Made by a program: the position numbers and the translations under genes. A stretch of 64,000 nucleotides of DNA, taken from NCBI GenBank assembly GCA_041391665.1, contig JAWKNO010000002.1, forward strand, positions 2,744,452-2,808,451, in the 5' to 3' direction. The notes beneath the pieces were generated by a model. That model ran no database searches. It saw nothing but the letters and a program-made list of their open reading frames with translations, and was not told the DNA's origin. The first letter of the stretch is position 1, and each line of letters opens with the position of its first letter. The stretch is from Bacteroidia bacterium (GTDB taxonomy: Bacteria; Bacteroidota; Bacteroidia; J057). Below are positions 17,924 through 24,596 of this stretch, in pieces.

Positions 17924-19246
17924 ATGAAAATGCGACGAATTCCATTTCTTTTTGCGATACTTTGGTGGAGTTTTCCCGGCTTTCCCCTTTTTGCGCAGCC
18001 TCAGCCTGCGGTAAAAAATATAATGCTGGATGACGACGCTTCTGAGTATGCGCCCTGCGAACCATCGATTGCCATTAGTTTTTCCAACCCGGATATCATT
18101 GTCGCAGGTGCCGTGCTCAACAAAGTGTACTATACCTCCAATGGGGGAAAAACCTGGGAAAAGCAAAAAATAACTTCTTCTTATGGCGTTTTTGGCGATC
18201 CCGTAGTGATTTCTGGTTATGACGGAAGTTTTTATTATTTCCATCTGGCTGACCCTGAGCACAAACGCTGGGCAAGCGAAAGATTACTGGACCGTATTGT
18301 CTGTCAGAAATCTACAGATGGGGGAAAAACATGGAGCGATGGCGGCTATATGGGTATGAATCACCCCAAAGATCAGGATAAAGAGTGGGCCGTGGTCAAT
18401 CCGTTGAATAATCATATTATCACTACCTGGACACAATTTGACAAATACGACAGTCAAAACCCCGATGATCACAGCAATATTCTTTTTTCCCAATCCAAAA
18501 ACAGCGGTAAATCATGGAAAAAAGCAGTCCAAATCAATCAATACTCAGGGGACTGTCTCGATGGTTCGGAAACAGCGGAAGGCGCATTTCCGGCAGTGGG
18601 GCCACAGGGTGAAATCTATGTAGCCTGGTCGCTGAATGAAAAAATATGGTTTGACCGATCCTTTGACAAAGGAAAAACCTGGCTGGAAGAAGATATTATT
18701 GCAGCGGAACAGCCCGGCGGATGGAGTTTTGATATTCCGGGTATTACCCGAAGCAATGGCATGCCTGTACTGCTTTGTGATCTCAGCGATGGCCCGGCCA
18801 GAGGAACCTTGTATCTCAACTGGTCAGACCAGCGAAACGGAAAAACAGATACCGATATCTGGTTTGCCAAGTCCTCAGATAAAGGCAATACCTGGTCGGC
18901 TCCCAAAAGAGTCAATGATGATGGATGGGGGAAACACCAGTTTTTAAGCTGGATGACCATTGACCAGACTACCGGCTATATTTACGTAGTCTTTTACGAC
19001 CGGCGGAATTACAAAGACTTGCAGACCGATGTATATCTGGCGTATTCTACAGATGGTGGGGAATCCTTTATCAACCAACGCATCAGCGAAACCCCATTTA
19101 CCCCATCTGCCCTAGCATTTTTTGGCGACTACAACAATATCGCAGCACATGGGGGGCGAATCTGTCCGATCTGGACCCGGATGGATAATGGCAAAACCAG
19201 TGTATGGACAGCGGTAATTGAGGAGGGGGAACTGATCGAAAAATAG
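17924..19246 (+). CDS. Secreted Asp-box (BNR repeat) sialidase-like protein
   Basis: 440 residues with a signal peptide (IPFLFAILWWSFPGFPLFAQ) and at least six Asp-box motifs: TSNGGKTWE, STDGGKTWSD, SKNSGKSWKK, SFDKGKTWLE, SSDKGNTWSA and STDGGESF. This spacing indicates a six-bladed beta-propeller as in sialidases and exo-glycosidases. The full catalytic set of a sialidase (arginine triad, Tyr, Glu) cannot be confirmed by eye, so the protein may be a binding propeller instead. No T9SS domain, so a periplasmic or outer-membrane location is likely. Confidence 0.8.
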   Translation: MKMRRIPFLFAILWWSFPGFPLFAQPQPAVKNIMLDDDASEYAPCEPSIAISFSNPDIIVAGAVLNKVYYTSNGGKTWEKQKITSSYGVFGDPVVISGYDGSFYYFHLADPEHKRWASERLLDRIVCQKSTDGGKTWSDGGYMGMNHPKDQDKEWAVVNPLNNHIITTWTQFDKYDSQNPDDHSNILFSQSKNSGKSWKKAVQINQYSGDCLDGSETAEGAFPAVGPQGEIYVAWSLNEKIWFDRSFDKGKTWLEEDIIAAEQPGGWSFDIPGITRSNGMPVLLCDLSDGPARGTLYLNWSDQRNGKTDTDIWFAKSSDKGNTWSAPKRVNDDGWGKHQFLSWMTIDQTTGYIYVVFYDRRNYKDLQTDVYLAYSTDGGESFINQRISETPFTPSALAFFGDYNNIAAHGGRICPIWTRMDNGKTSVWTAVIEEGELIEK

Positions 19247-19251
19247 AAACC

Positions 19252-19914
19252 CTATTTCAACCGGTAATTGTATTGGCGGTAGGCGATATTATAGCCGCCG
19301 TTTTCCAGTTCGTACACGATTTCATCGATCATGTCGTCTTCTTCGTTGTCAAACTGCGTTTTGAGGTTGATACCAAAAAGAAGGCCGATAGACTGCCAGA
19401 AAACCGCGGACGCACCGCTTTTATTTTCCCTGATTAGGTCAAAAGTTGAACGGCCGGTCTGGCGGTGAACCAGTTTTACCAGCACTTTCCCCTGGGTTCG
19501 GGTCATTTGCCGGAGATCATCTTCATAGGCACCAAAAAGAGAAGTTTCCTTTTGTTTTACATATTCCCTGCGGGAAGTACTGTCTGGAAGCGCAGCCATT
19601 TCCGCATCGATTTCATTGAGAATATCAGAAACTTTGACTGCATAAGGATAGACTTTGTGCACATTCCACCGCAGACGGGTAAACCGGGCCAGGCGCTCCT
19701 TTCCCCGCTGAACCTGCCTGCGGTTGGGTTTTTGTGCAAAAATATCTATTCCCTCGATATCCCCAATCATAAAGGTTTCTCCATTGTAGGTATAAACCTT
19801 AAAGCGGTGCATAAGGCTGTCCGCTTCAGTTTGCCCAACTGCCGAAGAAACGCAAGTGCTAAGAAGCAAAAACCAGAAGATAGCGACCAATAAGTTGTTT
19901 TTCATCTTTCTCAT
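19252..19914 (-). CDS. DUF4294 family exported protein
   Basis: 220 residues with a signal peptide (LLVAIFWFLLLSTCVSSAVGQ), then the region typical of DUF4294, a Bacteroidota family: RLRWNVHKVYPYAV, LVKLVHRQTGRSTFDLI, and WQSIGLLFGINLKTQFD. No known catalytic residues; function not established. Convergent with the Asp-box gene (5-base gap). Confidence 0.82.
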   Translation of the reverse strand: MRKMKNNLLVAIFWFLLLSTCVSSAVGQTEADSLMHRFKVYTYNGETFMIGDIEGIDIFAQKPNRRQVQRGKERLARFTRLRWNVHKVYPYAVKVSDILNEIDAEMAALPDSTSRREYVKQKETSLFGAYEDDLRQMTRTQGKVLVKLVHRQTGRSTFDLIRENKSGASAVFWQSIGLLFGINLKTQFDNEEDDMIDEIVYELENGGYNIAYRQYNYRLK

Positions 19915-19994
19915 CAGAAGTAAAACGCACTTCCCTAATACGAATATTGCGTTTTCTATGTTCTGATCAAAGCTTTCTTGGTGGGATATATTTC

Positions 19995-20225
19995 CTATTT
20001 ATTACATCTGCATAGTTCATAATCAAAGTCGCCGCCGCCGTCATGGCAGGCCTGTATCTCCGATGAGGCAGGGGAACAAAACTCCACGCAGGCACATTCT
20101 TCGTAATCATATTCAGCCCCTCCCGGGCATCCATCGGGTGGCGGTGAACATTGTTTGCAGCCTGCAAACAAAAAAATAAACGAAGCAGTTGACAGAATAA
20201 ACAGTGATAAAAGGTACTTTTTCAT
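19995..20225 (-). CDS. Small cysteine-rich lipoprotein
   Basis: 76 residues. An N-terminal signal ends in a lipobox (FLFAGC, Cys22), so the mature form is lipidated. The mature part has nine further cysteines arranged as CSPPPDGCPGG / YEECACVEFC / CHDGGGDF / YELCRC, two related halves each ending in Y-E-x-C-x-C. This suggests two small disulphide-bonded knots. Family not recognised; predicted in the envelope. Upstream 69 bases separate it from the divergent dehydrogenase. Confidence 0.72.
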   Translation of the reverse strand: MKKYLLSLFILSTASFIFLFAGCKQCSPPPDGCPGGAEYDYEECACVEFCSPASSEIQACHDGGGDFDYELCRCNK

Positions 20226-20300
20226 AAATTTGAAGTTTTAACTGTAATGGTTTTCTTTCCTTACAGTCGTATTCACAAATTTTTCATCACCCCAACCCTC

Positions 20301-21158
20301 ATGATTCAGGAATTTTCCAAAATAGCAGTGATCGGTGCCGGTACGATGGGCAACGGAATCGCCCATGTATTTGCGCAGTATGGTTATTCGGTCAACCTTA
20401 TCGATATTTCAGAAGCCGCCCTTCAGCACGGGCTCAACACTATTTCGGCCAATATGGACCGGCAGGTGAAAAAAGAAATTATCACCCCCGAAGAAAAAGC
20501 AGCGGCAATTGGCCGTATTCAGTCCATTACCTCTCTGGAGGCCGGCGTCAGAGACCGCGACCTGATTGTCGAAGCCGCCACGGAGAATGTCGCACTGAAG
20601 CTCAATATATTTCGGGACATGGACATATTTGCCCCGGCGCATGCCATTCTCGCTACCAATACATCTTCGATATCGATCACCCAGATTGCAGCGGCAACGC
20701 GGCGCAGCGACAAGGTGATCGGCATGCATTTTATGAATCCCGTGCCGATGATGAAGCTGGTGGAAATCATCAACGGCTATGATACTGCGGCAGAAGTTAC
20801 CCAGGCGATAGTTTCCCTTTCAGAGGACCTTGGCAAAACCCCCGTTCCGGTCAACGACTATCCCGGCTTTATCGCCAACCGCATCCTGATGCCGATGATC
20901 AACGAAGCCATTTACGCCCATTTTGAAGGCGTGGCAGGTGTCGAGGAAATAGACGCCGTCATGAAATTGGGCATGGCCCACCCGATGGGACCGTTGCAAC
21001 TGGCAGACTTCATCGGTCTGGACGTATGCCTGGCGATCATGGAAGTTCTCTTTCAGGGATTTGGCAACCCCAAATACGCCCCCTGTCCACTGCTCAAAAA
21101 CATGGTGGCCGCCGGCCATCTCGGCAGAAAAACAGGCAGAGGATTTTATCAGTATTGA
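20301..21158 (+). CDS. 3-hydroxybutyryl-CoA dehydrogenase
   Basis: 285 residues. NAD-binding Rossmann start KIAVIGAGTMGNGIAHVFA, then the family motifs ATNTSSISITQIAAAT, HFMNPVPMMKLVEII (catalytic His) and PGFIANRILMPMINEA, ending in GRKTGRGFYQY. It oxidises 3-hydroxyacyl-CoA in fatty-acid or butanoate metabolism; short-chain preference is inferred from the length and the HFMNPVP motif. I take the start at 20301 because the Rossmann strand begins eight residues later; an in-frame ATG at 20247 adds an unsupported extension. It is the last ordinary chromosomal gene before the repeat-rich accessory region. Confidence 0.9.
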   Translation: MIQEFSKIAVIGAGTMGNGIAHVFAQYGYSVNLIDISEAALQHGLNTISANMDRQVKKEIITPEEKAAAIGRIQSITSLEAGVRDRDLIVEAATENVALKLNIFRDMDIFAPAHAILATNTSSISITQIAAATRRSDKVIGMHFMNPVPMMKLVEIINGYDTAAEVTQAIVSLSEDLGKTPVPVNDYPGFIANRILMPMINEAIYAHFEGVAGVEEIDAVMKLGMAHPMGPLQLADFIGLDVCLAIMEVLFQGFGNPKYAPCPLLKNMVAAGHLGRKTGRGFYQY

Positions 21159-21175
21159 AGGTAAGGCCCGGTTGG

Positions 21176-21362
21176 GAAAGGCGCCTTGCGGCGCATCACT
21201 GACCGGCGGCTGAGGTTACTCGAAGCCCCGGTCGCACAACGCGCGCTGCGGCGCATTTCCGGTGGGTTCGAGAGCCTCACCCACCGGTTTTGGAGCGCCT
21301 TCCGGCGCATCACTGACCGGCGGCTGAGGTTACTCGAAGCCCCGGTCGCATGGGCGCGCATT
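21176..21362. repeat. GC-rich palindromic repeat cluster (types A and B)
   Basis: Two alternating units. Type B is an imperfect hairpin GACCGG...CCGGTC around GCGGCTGAGGTTACTCGAAG; type A is a hairpin CCGGTGGG...CCCACCGG around TTCGAGAGCCT. They are joined by GCGC-rich linkers (GCGCGCTGCGGCGC). Here the order is B-A-B. No coding function; frames through them are open by chance. Confidence 0.8.
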
Positions 21363-21446
21363 GAATAAAAAATGCAATGTGGGTCGCCATCCAAAAACAT
21401 TTGCACGGTTGCCGTAAAATCTACAATTTATGGTAGGTTAACCCCT
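21363..21446 (+). repeat. Duplicated leader upstream of the first FGE gene
   Basis: About 84 bases (starting GAATAAAAAATGCAATGTGG) are repeated, with about a dozen differences, at 24503-24586, in both cases ending about ten bases before the start of an FGE-domain gene. It contains CATTTGCACGGTTGCC; TTTG here could be a -33 element, but no exact TANNTTTG follows. It probably holds the promoter/5' leader and was copied together with the gene. Confidence 0.7.
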
Positions 21447-21454
21447 GACAATTA

Positions 21455-22222
21455 ATGGATAAGGAACCCATCACTCCCAAAAACAATTTCCCAATTCCCG
21501 AGATGATTTTCATCAAAGTTGGGGCGTTTTTGCGTGAAAAATATAAAATCACCGTGAGCGACTTTTGGCTGGGGAAGACGGCGGTGACGAATGCAGAGTA
21601 CGCGGTGTTTTTGAAGGCGAAAGGCAATCAGACAGAGGGTGGGGCGGAATGGTACAATGATTCAGGGACTGGATTTAGGAGGGGCTATGCAGGTGCAGCA
21701 ATTCAAAAACGGGGAAATAATTGGATAGTAAAATCTGAGCGGGAAGAGCATCCGGTAAATTATGTAAACTGGTATGGTGCGGTAGCCTATTGTGCCTGGC
21801 TGAGTGAGGTGACTGGTCAGCGATGGCGATTGCCGACCGAGGCGGAGTGGGAGTATGCGGCGGGTGGCGGCTCTGTAGATCGGACAGAATATGCAGGCAC
21901 GAATGAAGCGGAAAAATTGGGCGAATATGCGTTGTTCACTGGCGGTTTGGATGATACGGGAACCCGTCCTGTCGGTCAGGGAAAACCCAACCGGCTGGGG
22001 TTATTCGACATGAGCGGAAATGTGTGGGAGTGGTGTGGGGACGGGTACGATGATTACGATACATCCGATCCCCAAGACCCCGAATCTGGTACGAATCGCG
22101 TGTACCGCGGGGGAAGTTGGTACTACGAAGCGGAGTGCTGCCACGTTTCATACCGCTATTTCGGTTTGCCCGGCAGGCACTTCCTCGATCTGGGTTTCCG
22201 GCTGGTTAGGGATGAAAAATAA
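21455..22222 (+). CDS. FGE/SUMF1-like (C-type-lectin fold) protein, probable former or remote DGR target
   Basis: 255 residues, a single FGE-sulfatase-like domain: PEMIFIKVGAF, the WRLPTEAEWEYAAGGG core, LGLFDMSGNVWEWCGDGYDDY and a C-terminal VYRGGSWYY...GFRLV. The domain is closely related to the C-terminal domain of the caspase-FGE protein at 24597, including SDFWLxKTAVT. In that protein the same C-terminal block is a DGR variable repeat. Here the positions matching template Asn codons read N, Y, Y, E, C, Y, Y, F, G, R, F, L, D, L. Formylglycine-forming activity is unlikely; ligand binding is more plausible. No signal peptide, so cytoplasmic. Flanked on both sides by palindromic repeats. 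Confidence 0.85.
   Translation: MDKEPITPKNNFPIPEMIFIKVGAFLREKYKITVSDFWLGKTAVTNAEYAVFLKAKGNQTEGGAEWYNDSGTGFRRGYAGAAIQKRGNNWIVKSEREEHPVNYVNWYGAVAYCAWLSEVTGQRWRLPTEAEWEYAAGGGSVDRTEYAGTNEAEKLGEYALFTGGLDDTGTRPVGQGKPNRLGLFDMSGNVWEWCGDGYDDYDTSDPQDPESGTNRVYRGGSWYYEAECCHVSYRYFGLPGRHFLDLGFRLVRDEK
22094..22213 (+). other. Variable-repeat-like segment in the first FGE gene
   Basis: This 120-base segment aligns codon for codon with the DGR template (28064-28183) without gaps. Eleven of the 14 codons opposite template AAC/AAT end in C or T, as expected after mutagenesis of such a template. But many non-A template positions also differ (for example TCG to GCG, CGC to CAC), so it is not a direct product of this template: either an old drifted target or one served by another template. 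Confidence 0.55.
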
Positions 22223-22235
22223 TTATGTGTCTTAG

Positions 22236-22600
22236 ACAAAAGCTCCGGAGGAGCACAATGTACCGATGGCATCTTCGATCGGTAGGCAAAAAGCCCACCC
22301 CCAAAGTTTCCGGCAAAATGCGCGCTGCGGCGCATCACTGACCGGCGGCTGAGGAGGCTCGAAGCCCCGGTCGCACAAAGCGCGCTGCGGCGCATTTCCG
22401 GTGGGTTCGAGAGCCTCACCCACCGGAAAGAAGAGCCTCAACCACCGGAAAGAAGAGCCTCACCCACCGGAAAGAAGAGCCTCACCCGCCGGTTTTTGGG
22501 TGCGCATTTCAGCGCACAGAAATCCCGCCAGCTCCCCTTTAAAGGGGGGCGGCCGGGCGGAAGGGGGTTCGACACAACGCGCGCTGCGGCGCGCGCAATG
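22236..22600. repeat. Palindromic repeat cluster between FGE gene and VapBC-like pair
   Basis: Starts with GCTCCGGAGGAGC and ATGGCATCTTCGATCGGTAG (also found, degenerate, near 28410-28545), then a type B hairpin, a type A hairpin and two or three extra copies of the short CTCACCCACCGGAAAGAAGAG unit, ending with CCCCTTTAAAGGGG and a GCGCGCTGCGGCGCGCGC palindrome. No gene is seen in 22223-22710. Confidence 0.75.
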
Positions 22601-22710
22601 AATAAAAAATGCAATGTGCGGCTTGATAAAATGAGGCGCAAAAAGCAAACAGATCATGACCTTATTGAATTTTTTTTCGTATTATTGAGTAACCTTTAAT
22701 TCTGGAGACA

Positions 22711-22929
22711 ATGAATGATCTGCTTTCTCATTTACCCGTACATATTCGCCAACAGGTAGCAGATTATATTTCCTTTTTGATGGCAAAATATCCGATTGCC
22801 CCCTCCTCAAAGGCCAAAGACACCTATCGGGAACGGTTGCTGAATGTTTCAGTGTGGAAAGAAGATGATATTCGGTGGATTGAGGATGCCGGGGATTGGT
22901 TTCACCAATGGAAACCTTCCTCATGGTAA
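22711..22929 (+). CDS. Putative antitoxin of a VapBC-type pair
   Basis: 72 residues (MNDLLSHLPVHIRQQVADYI...). The N-terminal helix resembles short antitoxins of the DUF2281/VapB-like kind that precede PIN toxins in Bacteroidota and cyanobacteria; the tail (WKEDDIRWIEDAGDWFHQW) is the likely toxin-binding part. It overlaps the toxin start by seven bases, so translation is coupled. Assignment rests mostly on the partner gene. Confidence 0.72.
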   Translation: MNDLLSHLPVHIRQQVADYISFLMAKYPIAPSSKAKDTYRERLLNVSVWKEDDIRWIEDAGDWFHQWKPSSW

Positions 22930-23294
22930 TAGATACGTCTGTTTGTATTGAATTTTTGAGAAGTCGGGATAAAACACAAACCCGACTGTTTGAAATTGCT
23001 AACCAGCCAGAGTTAATGATTTCCTCCCTGACGGTGTTTGAACTTTATATGGGGACGACCGATGAGCAGAAACGTAATGATGTTGTTTTGCTACTAAGTG
23101 GGTTAGAAATAGTCCCCTTCGATAGTATGATAGCTGAAAAAGCCGGGGATCTATATAGGTTTCTAAAAAAGAATAATCAATTGATTGGCGTTCCGGATTT
23201 GTTGATCGCTTCCACCGCTTTAGTTCTCAATCACCCAATTCTTACCATCAATAAAGGTCATTTTAGCCGAATACCAGATCTGGTAGTTTTGTGA
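22923..23294 (+). CDS. vapC: VapC-type PIN-domain toxin (ribonuclease)
   Basis: 123 residues from the ATG at 22923 (MVIDTSVCIEFL). PIN acidic residues are visible: Asp in IDTSV, Glu in TVFELYMG, Asp in GVPDLLIAS, and the C-terminal ILTINKGHFSRIPDL. Such toxins cut tRNA or rRNA and are held inactive by the upstream partner. An ATG five codons earlier (22908) is possible, but PIN proteins usually start one to three residues before the DTS motif. The pair sits between two palindromic-repeat clusters. Confidence 0.87.
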   Translation: MVIDTSVCIEFLRSRDKTQTRLFEIANQPELMISSLTVFELYMGTTDEQKRNDVVLLLSGLEIVPFDSMIAEKAGDLYRFLKKNNQLIGVPDLLIASTALVLNHPILTINKGHFSRIPDLVVL

Positions 23295-23334
23295 AGATTC
23301 GGAAATGTCGGTAGCACAAACGTGCCCCCCCCAA

Positions 23335-23820
23335 TATTTCCAGCAAAAAGCGCGCTGCGGCGCATTTCCGGTGGGTTCGAGAGCCTCACCCACCGGAAAG
23401 AAGAGAGCCTCACCCACCGGAAAGAAGAGCCTCACCCACCGGTTTTGGGGCGCCTTGCGGCGCATCACTGACCGGCGGCTGAGGTTACTCGAAGCCCCGG
23501 TGGCACAACGCGCGCTGTGGCGCATTTCCGGTGGGTTCGAGAGCCTCACCCACCGGAAAGAGAGCCTCACCCACCGGTTTTGGGGTGCGCATTTCAGCGC
23601 ACAAAAATCCCGCCAGCGCCCCTTTAAAGGGGGGGCGGCCAGGCGGAAGGGGGTTCAGCACGATGCGCGCTGCGGCGCATCACTGACCGGAGGCTGAGGA
23701 GGCTCGAAGCCCCGGTCGCATGGGCGCGCTGCGGCGCATTTCCGGTGGGTTCGAGAGCCTCACCCACCGGTTGCATGGCCTCCGCCACCAGCAGAAGGGG
23801 TTCGACACAAAGCGCGCTTC
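23335..23820. repeat. Large palindromic repeat cluster between the two toxin-antitoxin pairs
   Basis: At least three type A hairpins (CCGGTGGGTTCGAGAGCCTCACCCACCGG), two type B hairpins (GACCGG...CCCCGGT), several tandem CTCACCCACCGGAAAGA units, a CGCCCCTTTAAAGGGG stretch and GCGC linkers. Very similar in order to 22318-22600. No gene is visible. Confidence 0.8.
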
Positions 23821-23865
23821 AGCACTTCGATAATTATATTTCGTCCGTTTTTTGTATATTGCAAT

Positions 23866-24111
23866 ATGTCAGTAGCCGAAAAACAAATATTGTCGCTGGT
23901 TGCAACCCTTACCCCTGAGGAGCGGTTGCGGATCATTCATGCTATCCTTTATACACTGGAGGAAAAAACGGGCTCTGGAGAAATTTCGATTAACCCTGCT
24001 GATCTCGAAATTGCCCAAAAGCGTTCGCGCGAGTTTGATGAAGGAAAAGTCAAGGTTATGACCCGGGAGGAATTTTGGGTCAATCTGAAAAAACGGCAAG
24101 AGGGCGAATGA
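23866..24111 (+). CDS. Putative addiction-module antitoxin (81 aa)
   Basis: 81 residues (MSVAEKQILSLVATLTPEERLRIIHAILYTLEE...). The helical N-terminus followed by an acidic tail (REEFWVNLKKRQEGE) is typical of antitoxins paired with RelE/ParE toxins. Its stop overlaps the toxin start (ATGA), the standard arrangement. An AT-rich upstream region (TATATTTC, one mismatch from TANNTTTG) may hold the promoter. Confidence 0.78.
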   Translation: MSVAEKQILSLVATLTPEERLRIIHAILYTLEEKTGSGEISINPADLEIAQKRSREFDEGKVKVMTREEFWVNLKKRQEGE

Positions 24112-24401
24112 GTTATCAGGTACTGATTGATGAACGGGTTTCGGAAGAAACCGCCGAAATATTCGATTATTATGATGCAATTAATCCGGGTTTGGCTTAC
24201 AATTTTTATGAGCAGCTGGATCTTGTCTATAATCAATTGGAAAAAAATCCCAATATCTGGCAAATTATAGAGGGCGATATCCGAAGGGCATTATTAAAGC
24301 GGTTTCCTTATGCGGTTTATTATCGGGTGCTTGATGGTCAGCGGATACTGGTAATGACCATTCGCCATAATGCGCAAAACCCGGAATCGAGGTTTGATTG
24401 A
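24108..24401 (+). CDS. RelE/ParE-family toxin
   Basis: 97 residues (MSYQVLIDERVSEETAEIFDYYDAINPGLA...). The fold signature is clear: N-terminal strand plus two helices, then IRRALLKRFPYAVYYRVLDGQRILVMTIRHNAQNP, where the FPYAVYY...ILVMTIRHNAQNP segment is the conserved RelE/ParE sheet. ParE members poison gyrase and RelE members cut ribosome-bound mRNA; which applies is not clear. Start overlaps the antitoxin stop by four bases. Confidence 0.87.
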   Translation: MSYQVLIDERVSEETAEIFDYYDAINPGLAYNFYEQLDLVYNQLEKNPNIWQIIEGDIRRALLKRFPYAVYYRVLDGQRILVMTIRHNAQNPESRFD

Positions 24402-24453
24402 AAATCTGGCGTTGTGCAATGATTGCGCCATCAGCGTCCGCCAGTGTCCATTT

Positions 24454-24502
24454 TAAGAGGCGCGAAGCCCCGGTCGCATGGGCGCGCTGCGGCGCGCGCA
24501 AT
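24454..24502. repeat. Partial palindromic repeat before the second FGE leader
   Basis: The 3' half of a type B unit (CGAAGCCCCGGTCGCATGG) with the GCGCGCTGCGGCGCGCGC palindrome, joined directly to the duplicated leader. The same junction occurs at 22580-22620, where only the first bases of the leader are present. Confidence 0.65.
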
Positions 24503-24586
24503 GAATAAAAAATGCAATGTGGATTGCCATCCAAAAACATTTGCACGGTTGCCACAAAATCCGCAAATTATGGCCGGATAACCCCT
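24503..24586 (+). repeat. Duplicated leader upstream of the caspase-FGE DGR target gene
   Basis: Second copy of the leader at 21363-21446. Shared core CCATCCAAAAACATTTGCAC continues through GGTTGCC. Likely promoter/5' untranslated region of the DGR target. Confidence 0.7.
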
Positions 24587-24596
24587 TGGGCTGAAA

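Noticed and set aside
22094..22213. Claim that the first FGE gene is a current target of this DGR
   Set aside because: Many differences from the template are at non-adenine positions, which this mechanism does not produce. Kept only as a possible former or remote target.
21149..23697. Several open frames rich in SDAPQRA/EALEPTGNAP-like motifs on both strands
   Set aside because: They are translations of the GC-rich palindromic repeats; the same peptides recur wherever the repeats occur, in every orientation.
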